Assembly: GCA_045647905.1 (NCBI GenBank)
Contig: JAZRMZ010000065.1
Coordinates: 1-15,859, forward strand
Origin: SIG440 sp045647905
GTDB taxonomy: Bacteria; Bacillota; Clostridia; Monoglobales; Monoglobaceae
Length of the DNA stretch: 15,859 nt
Reading direction: 5' to 3'
Below the pieces are notes generated by a model. It saw only the letters and a list, made by a program, of their open reading frames with translations. It had not been told where the DNA came from and did no database searches. How positions within the stretch are numbered: the stretch's first letter is position 1; each line of letters starts with the position of its first letter. Of the stretch, positions 6,886 to 13,478 are shown in pieces. The position numbers were made by a program, and so were the translations under genes.

Positions 6886-8202
6886 CTATTTGCCCATTTC
6901 AATGAGTTTCTCTGCCATTTTGTAGCCCGCTTCTCTTTCGGAACGGTTTGAACCGGGGCGTGATTCGTAGATTGTGTCAAAATACATTTCCTTTGCAACA
7001 ACGTATCCGATGGACATATTTGACATTGTGGCAACCATATTTTTGTTTGTACCGGCACCGGCTTTTACCATATCACCAAAATGACTGAAAATTTCGCCGG
7101 GGAATGCATAAAGCTTGAAATCTGCGATTTTGATTACCTGAAGGGGAACGTCAAACTCAGCTGGTTGTGTGTTGAGAAAGTCCATAAGACGCTTTGACAT
7201 AGCAAGAGCATATTGGTCGGGGTCGGTATTGTCGGCGGCAATTTTGATGCCGGGGATTTCCTTGACCGTTGCGATGATGTGGTTTGCGTTGTCAATATCC
7301 TCCTGCGGAACCTCACGTCTTTTAATCCGGATTGTTTCAAACTTCGATGAAACATTGTCACCAACCAAGGGGGCAGCATCTTTCTGGATTTTCAGAAGTT
7401 CTTCCGCAAGAAGTTTGCCCATATAACGATAATGGAATGGGTCGGTGATGGGCTGTTTTACGTTGAAATGGTTGATGTTTCCTGCTGTTCCCATGAAGAA
7501 CAGGGTAACAAAATCTTCACCGTATTTTTGTTTCATAATTTTTGAAACCTCGGCGGGATAGTCACCGCTGTATTCTGTTCCGTCAACACAGTCAAGGTGA
7601 CAGTCAAAGGTGAAAACCATACCCTTTGGAGTGCCTTCACTGTCATAAACAAAGAGGGCAGGAACGGATTTGTCGATTTCGGTAGTGGGTTCAACAATAT
7701 CGGGATTCAATACTCCGGGATTTGTTCGGGGTGTTGAATTTTTCATTATATAGTCACGGCAGAATGAAATACCGTCAACATACCCACGGGCAAAGGTGAA
7801 ATTACATTCTTCAAGGCGTTTGTGTGCCAGGATAACACAGTCTGCCATGAGTTTTGAAAAAACAGTGTAATATTCCCTTTGGTTTTCAACGGCATCGGGG
7901 TCGTCATTATACTCAAAGCGAGGTATACCTGTGTGGGTGTGAACGCCTGAAAACATAACATTTTCGGGCTTGATTCCGGTGTATTTTTCAATTCTGCCCA
8001 CAATCATGTCACGAACCTCTTTTTCGCCGTAACAGCCGTCAATGGCGAGAAGTGCAACAGTTTCACCGTTGGATTCTGAGACCATTGCCTTTGCATAGAG
8101 GCGGTCTTTTACATTGCTGCCCTGTCGGAGATTAAAATATCCGGGCAAAAAACATCCCAGAGGCGGGGTGATTTCTTTTTCATAAAATGCAACTCTGAAC
8201 AT
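6886..8202 (-). CDS. Neutral/alkaline ceramidase-fold hydrolase, cytoplasmic
   Basis: The 438-residue protein resembles the N-terminal catalytic domain family of neutral ceramidases, zinc amidases that cleave N-acyl bonds. Visible marks are ITPPLG then PGYFNLRQG (11-28) with DRLYAKAMV, SGVHTHTG (85-92, likely zinc ligands H88 and H90), FDCHLDC (199-205) with H202, SGDYPAE (212-218) and FFMGTAGNINH (235-245). No signal peptide or membrane segment is present, so it should act inside the cell, unlike secreted ceramidases. A ceramide substrate is therefore not implied. I start at ATG 8202, which has AAGGAG just upstream. A 21-codon in-frame extension from 8265 would cover its promoter and is rejected. 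It is downstream of, and codirectional with, the LacI-type gene but has its own promoter. Confidence 0.85.
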   Translation of the reverse strand: MFRVAFYEKEITPPLGCFLPGYFNLRQGSNVKDRLYAKAMVSESNGETVALLAIDGCYGEKEVRDMIVGRIEKYTGIKPENVMFSGVHTHTGIPRFEYNDDPDAVENQREYYTVFSKLMADCVILAHKRLEECNFTFARGYVDGISFCRDYIMKNSTPRTNPGVLNPDIVEPTTEIDKSVPALFVYDSEGTPKGMVFTFDCHLDCVDGTEYSGDYPAEVSKIMKQKYGEDFVTLFFMGTAGNINHFNVKQPITDPFHYRYMGKLLAEELLKIQKDAAPLVGDNVSSKFETIRIKRREVPQEDIDNANHIIATVKEIPGIKIAADNTDPDQYALAMSKRLMDFLNTQPAEFDVPLQVIKIADFKLYAFPGEIFSHFGDMVKAGAGTNKNMVATMSNMSIGYVVAKEMYFDTIYESRPGSNRSEREAGYKMAEKLIEMGK

Positions 8203-8236
8203 ATTTATTTCTCCTTTGAAAATATATATTGAAAAA

Positions 8237-8265
8237 AGTATAGCACCGCAACAAGATGCGGTCAA
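8237..8265 (-). promoter_or_regulatory. Sigma-A promoter of the ceramidase-fold gene
   Basis: On the minus strand, TTGACC (8265-8260) and TATACT (8242-8237) are separated by exactly 17 bases. The promoter sits 35 bases upstream of the start codon at 8202. It indicates that the gene can be transcribed without read-through from the regulator gene. Confidence 0.82.
8245..8262. promoter_or_regulatory. Palindrome in the promoter spacer (operator candidate)
   Basis: ACCGCA-acaaga-TGCGGT is a perfect 6-bp inverted repeat with a 6-base centre. It fills the spacer between -35 and -10 and overlaps three bases of the -35 box. A repressor bound here would block polymerase. Which regulator binds is unknown. 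It does not match the palindrome at 9388-9400. Confidence 0.55.
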
Positions 8266-8269
8266 GGTA

Positions 8270-8293
8270 GTTTTCGGACATAAAACCGAAAAC
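8270..8293. promoter_or_regulatory. Upstream palindrome, hairpin or operator candidate
   Basis: GTTTTCGG (8270-8277) and CCGAAAAC (8286-8293) form a perfect 8-bp inverted repeat with an 8-base loop. It lies between the end of the LacI-type gene and the -35 box of the next gene. There is no U-run after it on the minus strand, so it is not a classical terminator. A binding site just upstream of the promoter is possible. Confidence 0.5.
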
Positions 8294-8313
8294 AGGTGAT
8301 TTTTTTACACATT

Positions 8314-9288
8314 TCATCTGTTTTTTTCGCCGATTGTTTCGCCTTCAAAGAATCGGCGTTCAACGGTTATTGTGTGTTTTGAAACATTGTGTTTTTTTGC
8401 AATCAGACGGTAAAGGAGATGAACAGCCTCTGAACATAGTTCTTCCAGATGCATTTTTATGCAGGAGAGCTTCTGGTTGCCGTAGGGAGCGGTGTTGATG
8501 TCGTCCAGACAGACAACGGAGATATCTTCGGGGACTCGGAGCTGTTCTTCGCTGAGTCGCTGAAGAATTCCCACTGCAATGTGGCTGTATGCTGCAAAAA
8601 CCGCAGTTGGCAGACTTCCTTTTTTTATCATTTCGTCAATGCCGTAATATCCGCAGTCCTGAAAACGGTGGCTGTTTATTGATACAAACTTTGGATTGTT
8701 CGCAACTCCGCATTTGGCGGCGGTGTTGCGGAAAATTTCGTATTCCTTGGCGGTGTATTGCTCACCGATAAAGCCGATGTTGTGATGACCTTTTTTGAAC
8801 AAGAGCTTTATGCTTTGATTGAGTGCGTCACCCATGTCGGCGTATATGGCATGAACATCTGCGGTTGCTTTTTCAAGACCAATCTGAACAATGGGGACTT
8901 CGGTCGAGTTCTTTATTTTTGAAATGGGTTCAACAACAATAATCCCGTCTGCGTGGGCGTACCTTATGTAATAATCAATGAGCTCGGCTTGCTTTTCGGG
9001 TGAAAAACTGCTTACCGAAAGAAGCATTGTTCCGTTGCGCTTTGTTATTTTTTCTTCAAGATATGTTGCCATTTGTGTGTAATGAACACCAAGCATTTCG
9101 GGACATATGACGGCAATGAGTTTTTTGTTGTATTTGGGTTTGTAATATTTTTCATAGCAGCCTGTTTCTCTGGCGATTTTCAGGATTTGTTCCTTTGTTT
9201 CTTTGCTGATTTCGGGACTGTCTGAAAATGCCTTTGAAACGGTTGAAACGGCTACGTTTGCTATTTTTGCTATCTTTGCGAGTGTCAC
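8314..9288 (-). CDS. LacI-family transcriptional regulator
   Basis: The protein is a cytosolic DNA-binding regulator of 324 residues. An N-terminal helix-turn-helix (TLAKIAKIANVAVSTVSKAF, 2-21) is followed by SPEISKETKEQILKIARE, the typical hinge approach. A periplasmic-binding-protein-like effector domain runs from about 56 to the end, with VPIVQIG, KKGHHNIGFIG, DISVVCLDD and TITVERRFFEGET. I use the GTG at 9288 because GGAGG (9296-9300) lies 7 bases upstream and the family begins right at this point. The longer frame from 9372 would overlap its promoter. Divergence from the NagA/NagB-like pair makes it the likely local repressor, with a sugar or sugar derivative as inducer. That link is inference. 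Confidence 0.93.
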   Translation of the reverse strand: MTLAKIAKIANVAVSTVSKAFSDSPEISKETKEQILKIARETGCYEKYYKPKYNKKLIAVICPEMLGVHYTQMATYLEEKITKRNGTMLLSVSSFSPEKQAELIDYYIRYAHADGIIVVEPISKIKNSTEVPIVQIGLEKATADVHAIYADMGDALNQSIKLLFKKGHHNIGFIGEQYTAKEYEIFRNTAAKCGVANNPKFVSINSHRFQDCGYYGIDEMIKKGSLPTAVFAAYSHIAVGILQRLSEEQLRVPEDISVVCLDDINTAPYGNQKLSCIKMHLEELCSEAVHLLYRLIAKKHNVSKHTITVERRFFEGETIGEKNR

Positions 9289-9343
9289 GGCTGCACCTCC
9301 GAAAAATTTCGTATTTTCCTCAAAAGATACATTTGTCGAGGTC

Positions 9344-9372
9344 AGTATAACACAACAGCGCCAAGATTTCAA
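9344..9372 (-). promoter_or_regulatory. Promoter of the LacI-type gene
   Basis: On the minus strand TTGAAA (9372-9367) is followed after 17 bases by TATACT (9349-9344). The start codon is at 9288. It is back to back with the + strand promoter at 9413-9441, leaving 40 bases between the two -35 boxes. Confidence 0.8.
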
Positions 9373-9387
9373 GAAAAAATTTCATTT

Positions 9388-9400
9388 CGAAAAAGTTTCG
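9388..9400. promoter_or_regulatory. Candidate operator between divergent promoters
   Basis: CGAAA-aag-TTTCG is a short perfect palindrome lying between the two divergent -35 boxes, 13 bases upstream of the + strand one. LacI-family operators are palindromes with CG-containing arms, and the position would suit control of both promoters. It is AT-rich and short, so chance is not excluded. Confidence 0.45.
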
Positions 9401-9412
9401 TAAAAAATCCGG

Positions 9413-9441
9413 TTGACAATGTTGTTTTAAAAAGATATAAT
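9413..9441 (+). promoter_or_regulatory. Consensus sigma-A promoter of the NagA/NagB-like operon
   Basis: TTGACA (9413-9418) and TATAAT (9436-9441) with a 17-base spacer match the consensus in all 12 positions. A promoter this strong usually needs a repressor to shut it off, which fits the divergent LacI-type gene. The leader to the start codon at 9521 is about 70 bases and includes GGTA-tggtg-TACC (9461-9473), a minor palindrome. Confidence 0.92.
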
Positions 9442-9520
9442 TCAATTATAAGGTTATTGTGGTATGGTGTACCGCTGTAATCTGTGAGATAATTTCGGCG
9501 AAAAGGCAGGGGAAGTTGTT

Positions 9521-10657
9521 ATGAAAGCTATTATAAATGCAACACTTGTTATGCCGGACCACTATATCCCTGATGCAACCCTCATCATGGATGGTGACAG
9601 AATTGTTGATTTTGGCAGAAAAATGCCTGTCCCTGAAGGTGCAGAGATTCTTGATGCACAGGGCAATTTTGTTGGGCCCGGTCTTATTGATATACATACT
9701 CATGCTGACGGAAATACTTATTTTCACGAAGACCCCGTGAAGTGTTCAAGAACTCTTCTTGACCACGGCGTGACTTCGGTTCTTCCGGCTCTGTTTTACA
9801 GCATGAACAAGCAGGAGCACCTTGATGCAATCAAAAAGTTCAAGGATGCCATTGCCGCAGGGGAATGTGGAAACATCATTGGTGTTTATATGGAAGGTCC
9901 TTACCTCAATCCCGATTTTGGCTGTGACAAGGAGAAAAATGTATGGAAGGATGCCGTTGTTGAAAAGGACTATGCCGAGGTTGTTGAAGCCGCAAAGGAC
10001 TTTGCAAAGGTATGGTGCGTGGCTCCTGAAAGAGAAGGTATTCTTGATTTTGTTAAGTACGTAAAACGGGAGATTCCCGAAATTGTGTTCTCGGTTGCTC
10101 ATTCGGAGGCAACTCCTGAACAAATTGAAGCATTGATGCCCTACGGCTTGAAGCTTGGAACTCACCACACAAATGCAACGGGAACTCTGGAAAATTATCC
10201 CGAAGTGCGTGGCGTGTGTGTTGACGAAACAGTTAATTACAACGACGGAATTTATGCGGAGCTGATTGTTGACTCCTTTGGTGTTCACGTTCATCCTTAT
10301 ATGATTCGTCTTGTTAAAAAGATAAAGGGTCAGGACAAGATTATTCTCATTGCGGATTCTTTTGTTGCTGACGGCCCTCCACTTCCGGGTCTTGAGGAAG
10401 CCTTTGACATCAACTTTGACTGGGGTGGCGATATTGCCGGTTCAAAGTTGACTCTGGATGTTGCCTGCCACAATATGATGGTGCACACCGGAGGTTCTGT
10501 GTGTGATGTGTTCAAATATGCATCACTCAACCCCTCACGCCTTTTGAATATGCCCGAAATCGGACAAATCAAAAAAGGTAATCTTGCGAACTTAATCATT
10601 GTTGACCAATGGTTTAATGTTAAAAATACTATATTAAAAGGAGAAATTGTAAAATGA
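9521..10657 (+). CDS. NagA-like amidohydrolase (metal-dependent deacetylase family)
   Basis: The 378-residue cytosolic amidohydrolase is related to N-acetylglucosamine-6-phosphate deacetylase. The metal-site layout fits: DIHTHAD (H59, H61), YMEGPYLNP (E125), AHSEAT (H194), THHTNA (H215, H216), GVHVHP (H256, H258) and the catalytic acid in ADSF (D279). Spacing is close to E. coli NagA (E131, H195, H216, D273). Differences matter. The region after EGPYLNP reads DFGCD, where NagA has a KKGAH-type motif whose histidine contacts the sugar. IADSFVADGPP replaces the usual TDAM motif. Removing an acyl group from a sugar phosphate or related compound is plausible, but the exact substrate is open. AGGGGAA precedes the ATG. 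The stop overlaps the next gene. Confidence 0.85.
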   Translation: MKAIINATLVMPDHYIPDATLIMDGDRIVDFGRKMPVPEGAEILDAQGNFVGPGLIDIHTHADGNTYFHEDPVKCSRTLLDHGVTSVLPALFYSMNKQEHLDAIKKFKDAIAAGECGNIIGVYMEGPYLNPDFGCDKEKNVWKDAVVEKDYAEVVEAAKDFAKVWCVAPEREGILDFVKYVKREIPEIVFSVAHSEATPEQIEALMPYGLKLGTHHTNATGTLENYPEVRGVCVDETVNYNDGIYAELIVDSFGVHVHPYMIRLVKKIKGQDKIILIADSFVADGPPLPGLEEAFDINFDWGGDIAGSKLTLDVACHNMMVHTGGSVCDVFKYASLNPSRLLNMPEIGQIKKGNLANLIIVDQWFNVKNTILKGEIVK

Positions 10658-11625
10658 GTTTTATTACAGATCCCGCAACAAAATTTGATTTCCAGCCTCA
10701 TGAATTTGTTCCTTTCAAGGACAAGAAGGTTTGCGATTATGTTCGCAGCCTCAGCGGCAAAGATCTTGAAAAGAGAGAAGACTGGTGGCATCCCGAATTT
10801 AACGTAAAAGTTATGATGAACCCCCATCCCGTTCTCATTGCAACACTTTTTGAGCGTCTCAAAGCTGCATCAGAAGCAGGCAAGAGTTTCACAATGATTC
10901 TCGGTAACCCCGAACCCGACTCATACATTCCTCTTGCACAGCTCATCAACTACTTTGGCGTTGATTGTAGCAAGGTTCACCTTGTGGCAGAGGATGAATG
11001 GGCAGATGAAAATGGTAACATCGCTCCTATTACATACGAAGCAGGCTTTGCACATTCTATGATTAAGTATCTCTACTACCAGATTGATGAAAAGCTCCGT
11101 ATGCCTATGGAAAACGTTCATTTCCCCACAAACGCAAATATCAAGGATTATTCCAAGATAATTGACGACATCACTGAGGGAACAGGTGCTGATATTGCAT
11201 CAACTTCTCCCGGTTGGGCAGGTCATATGGCTTTCGTTGATCCCATTCCTGAATTCATCGGCAGCGGTGACATCGAAGAATGGCTCAACCAGCCCGCACA
11301 GATCGTTAAACTCCACCCCATGACCATTATGCAGAACTCACTCAACGGTACATTTGGTCAGTCAGGTGATATTGCAAACGTTCCTCCTTGTGCAGCAACC
11401 ATCGGACCTCTCGATGTAATGCGCGCAAAGGAAAGAATTGAAGTTCATGCACTTGCAACCTGCGGCACATTCTCATCATGGCAGAGAATGACAAGCCGTC
11501 TTTGCACACACGGACCTATCACACCTTATCTCCCCAGCTCAATGCTTCAGACAAAGAAGACACAGGTTTATATCAGCGAAGAGCTTGCAGCTCCCTTCGA
11601 ATGCTGGGAAAAAGTTGGATATTAA
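10654..11625 (+). CDS. NagB-like sugar-phosphate isomerase/deaminase family protein
   Basis: The 323-residue protein belongs to the glucosamine-6-phosphate deaminase/6-phosphogluconolactonase-like superfamily. Visible matches are the phosphate-loop region ILGNPEPDSYIPLAQLI (82-98), VHLVAEDEW (108-116), SPGWAGHMAFVDP (185-197) and a C-terminal LPSSMLQTKKTQV. In E. coli NagB the active site uses D72, D141, H143 and E148. Here the first is kept (D114) and the histidine is kept (H191), but the second aspartate is alanine (A189) and the glutamate is aspartate (D196). It probably does not run the classical reaction unchanged. ATG overlaps the upstream TGA by 4 bases, so translation is probably coupled to the amidohydrolase. 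GGAG lies at 10640-10643, within that gene. Confidence 0.82.
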   Translation: MSFITDPATKFDFQPHEFVPFKDKKVCDYVRSLSGKDLEKREDWWHPEFNVKVMMNPHPVLIATLFERLKAASEAGKSFTMILGNPEPDSYIPLAQLINYFGVDCSKVHLVAEDEWADENGNIAPITYEAGFAHSMIKYLYYQIDEKLRMPMENVHFPTNANIKDYSKIIDDITEGTGADIASTSPGWAGHMAFVDPIPEFIGSGDIEEWLNQPAQIVKLHPMTIMQNSLNGTFGQSGDIANVPPCAATIGPLDVMRAKERIEVHALATCGTFSSWQRMTSRLCTHGPITPYLPSSMLQTKKTQVYISEELAAPFECWEKVGY

Positions 11626-11658
11626 GATTTCGCAAGAAACCTTTTTTATCAAAAACGC

Positions 11659-11699
11659 AACCACAAGACCGCAGCGAAAGCTGCGGTTTTGTGGTTTTT
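11659..11699 (+). terminator. Rho-independent terminator of the NagA/NagB-like operon
   Basis: AACCACAAGACCGCAGC and GCTGCGGTTTTGTGGTT form a long stem with one G-T mismatch-type position around a GAAA tetraloop, followed by TTTTT. It starts 33 bases after the stop codon and separates this operon from the creatininase-family gene. Confidence 0.93.
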
Positions 11700-11778
11700 G
11701 GAAATATTCGGGAAGAATCTGTTTGCCGCAACCGTTATTATAGAGTCTTCTTTTTTAGCAAGGGGACAGCTTTTTATC

Positions 11779-11807
11779 TTGAAAACTTTATTTTGATATG
11801 GTAAAAT
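11779..11807 (+). promoter_or_regulatory. Promoter of the creatininase-family gene
   Basis: TTGAAA (11779-11784), 17 bases, TAAAAT (11802-11807). It lies 29 bases upstream of the ATG and downstream of the preceding terminator, so the gene starts an independent transcription unit. Confidence 0.8.
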
Positions 11808-11836
11808 ATAGTTAAATATTTAATTCGGGTGATTTT

Positions 11837-12682
11837 ATGCTTTGGGAAAATTTGAGAGAAGAAGAATTTGAAGGTGCAATTGAAAGCTCAAAGGGGCTTT
11901 GCATTGTGCCCGTTGGTTGTCTGGAAAAGCACGGCCAGCATCTTCCTGTGGGGACTGACGTTATTCACATAACGGGAATTGCACAAAGGGCGGCAGAGAT
12001 TGAGCCTGTGTGCGTCTTTCCGTCAATGTATTTTGGTGAAAAGACGGGAGCAGGTGAGTTCAAAGGTACGGTTATTTTCAGCCCTGAACTGAGACTTCAG
12101 ATTCTGAAGGAAACCTGCAGCGAGATTTGGCGCAACGGTTTTGACAAAATTCTTCTTTATGACGGACACGGGGGAAACCGTGCGATGATTGATTATTTTA
12201 TGCGCGGGCTTCTTTATGAAAAAACGCCATATTCGGTGTTCAGCTATGCTTTGGGGTCGGATTTTGCAACGCCAAAAAAGCTCCTTAATATGGGGTATAA
12301 ATATCTGACAACCGAGGACAGAAAGATTCTTCAAGACTACAACGAACAGAAAAAACGCTTTGGCCACGCAGATTTCATTGAAATGGGCTGGGTATACGGT
12401 GTTCGTCCTGAGACTGTGCGGCTTGATAAGGTATATCAGGAAAGCAACCAGTCAACCCACCTTTTTGATGAATTTTCAAAGCTGAATATAGGCACACCCT
12501 TTGCTTGGATGGCAAATTATCCCAATTCCTATGAGGGGGATATGCATGAGGGGATGAATGAACGGATTGCAAGGGCAATGGTGGATTATTCAACCGAAAA
12601 GTTGGTTGAGGTGATACGTTTCCTGAAAAATGAAACCGTTTCGGATGAGTACAAAAAGGAATGGCTTGAAAAACAAAGGTGA
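11837..12682 (+). CDS. Creatininase-family metallohydrolase
   Basis: The protein is a 281-residue cytosolic member of the creatininase/creatinine amidohydrolase family, which cleaves cyclic or open amides and formamides with a two-metal site. The signature VPVGCLEKHGQHLPVGTD (24-41) gives E30, H32 and D41. DGHGGN (109-114) gives H111. GHADFIE (176-182) supplies the catalytic-type histidine H177 and E182. The spacing E-x-H with the aspartate nine residues on matches creatininase E34/H36/D45. The family is functionally broad and includes mycofactocin, riboflavin-pathway and creatinine enzymes, so I do not claim creatinine use. The ribosome binding site is weak (GGGTGA). It has its own promoter and shares a transcript with the next gene. 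Proximity to the NagA-like locus may be functional, but a terminator separates them. Confidence 0.88.
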   Translation: MLWENLREEEFEGAIESSKGLCIVPVGCLEKHGQHLPVGTDVIHITGIAQRAAEIEPVCVFPSMYFGEKTGAGEFKGTVIFSPELRLQILKETCSEIWRNGFDKILLYDGHGGNRAMIDYFMRGLLYEKTPYSVFSYALGSDFATPKKLLNMGYKYLTTEDRKILQDYNEQKKRFGHADFIEMGWVYGVRPETVRLDKVYQESNQSTHLFDEFSKLNIGTPFAWMANYPNSYEGDMHEGMNERIARAMVDYSTEKLVEVIRFLKNETVSDEYKKEWLEKQR

Positions 12683-12705
12683 ATATAGGTTGAGGAGTGT
12701 GTGGT

Positions 12706-13413
12706 ATGTATTGTTGTAAGTGCAAGGCGGAGCTTGCGGAGGATGCTGAAAGGTGTTTCAATTGCGGAACGGTGATTGATGATGGCTGTGGAGAGGAGAA
12801 TATTGCGGCGTTTTTTGAGGCTAATGAAGCAAGGGTGAAGGAATCAAAGGAAATAAAAGACGGGTTTCTTTCCACAAGGTTTGGAAAGGCCTTGTTTGCT
12901 TTTATTTGTTTTGGTATTATTGCCATGGCTGTGAGCTTTGGCAAGGGGGACGTGGTTTCGGGGGTTATTGCAACCCTTATGACGGTGTGTGCCATAATTT
13001 CCTTTTTTGTGGGGGTTCAGATTATAAAAGTGCCCTCCGAGGAAGTGAAGTTTCTTGTTGCAATTGTTGCGTTGATGTTTGTTATTCCGTATTTCAGTGC
13101 TTACAATCCCGTGAGTGAAAGGGAAACTCTTGCCGATATGCCGATTGTTGAAGAAACAAACCAAGGGGAAGATACGGAGAGTGTGGAGACTTTTTCAGTA
13201 CAGGAAGCTGAACCGAAAGAGGAAGCTGTGGAGAATGAAGAACAAACCGAGGCTCCTGTGGAGACTGAAACGGAAGCCGTGGGAGAGGTTTATGTAACTC
13301 CCACGGGTAAAAAATATCATATTGACAACAAGTGTGCAGGAGTGAATGCAATTCCAAAAAGCAAGGCGGAGGTGGAAGGCCAGTATGAGCCTTGCAAAAA
13401 ATGTGCAAAGTGA
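12706..13413 (+). CDS. Zinc-ribbon, three-helix membrane protein with C-terminal Cys motif
   Basis: The function is unknown. The 235-residue protein opens with a zinc ribbon (C3/C6 and C17/C20). Three likely membrane helices follow at about 60-78, 83-107 and 114-133. An acidic, Glu/Thr/Val-rich linker spans roughly 138-194. The C-terminal module runs VYVTPTGKKYHIDNKC, then about 20 residues, then PCKKCAK, with C210, C230 and C233 plus H205 as possible metal ligands. That module type occurs at the end of many exported or membrane proteins of Firmicutes. With three helices and an inside zinc ribbon, the C-terminal module would face outward. ATG 12706 is chosen because TGAGGAG (12691-12697) serves as its ribosome binding site. 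The upstream GTG at 12697 overlaps that site. The gap to the previous gene is 23 bases, so they form an operon. Confidence 0.8.
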   Translation: MYCCKCKAELAEDAERCFNCGTVIDDGCGEENIAAFFEANEARVKESKEIKDGFLSTRFGKALFAFICFGIIAMAVSFGKGDVVSGVIATLMTVCAIISFFVGVQIIKVPSEEVKFLVAIVALMFVIPYFSAYNPVSERETLADMPIVEETNQGEDTESVETFSVQEAEPKEEAVENEEQTEAPVETETEAVGEVYVTPTGKKYHIDNKCAGVNAIPKSKAEVEGQYEPCKKCAK

Positions 13414-13427
13414 GATTGACGGGGCAG

Positions 13428-13455
13428 AGAGACTCTTCACTTCGTTCAGAATGAC
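13428..13455 (+). repeat. REP-like copy between convergent genes
   Basis: AGAGACTCTTCACTTCGTTC then AGAATGAC is another member of the dispersed repeat seen at 778-805, 4815-4900 and 6675-6867. It lies 14 bases after the stop of the zinc-ribbon gene and 23 bases beyond the stop of the convergent flippase gene. I saw no separate terminator in this 65-base gap. Confidence 0.7.
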
Positions 13456-13478
13456 GGGGAGGGAAGATTCATTTGCTG

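Noticed and set aside
8203..8265. 21-residue N-terminal extension of the ceramidase-fold protein
   Set aside because: It would read through the -10 box and the AAGGAG site. The family begins with the FRVAFYEKEITPP segment.
9289..9372. 28-residue extension of the LacI-type protein
   Set aside because: It covers the promoter at 9344-9372 and precedes a good GGAGG-GTG start that fits the family N-terminus.
11837..12682. Creatinine-degrading creatininase
   Set aside because: The fold signature is clear, but the family has many activities, and no creatinase, sarcosine or hydantoin genes are nearby.
12375..12995. 206-residue minus-strand frame across the creatininase/zinc-ribbon junction
   Set aside because: It is antisense to two better supported genes, is Pro/Ser/His-rich and low in complexity, and has no motif or start signal.
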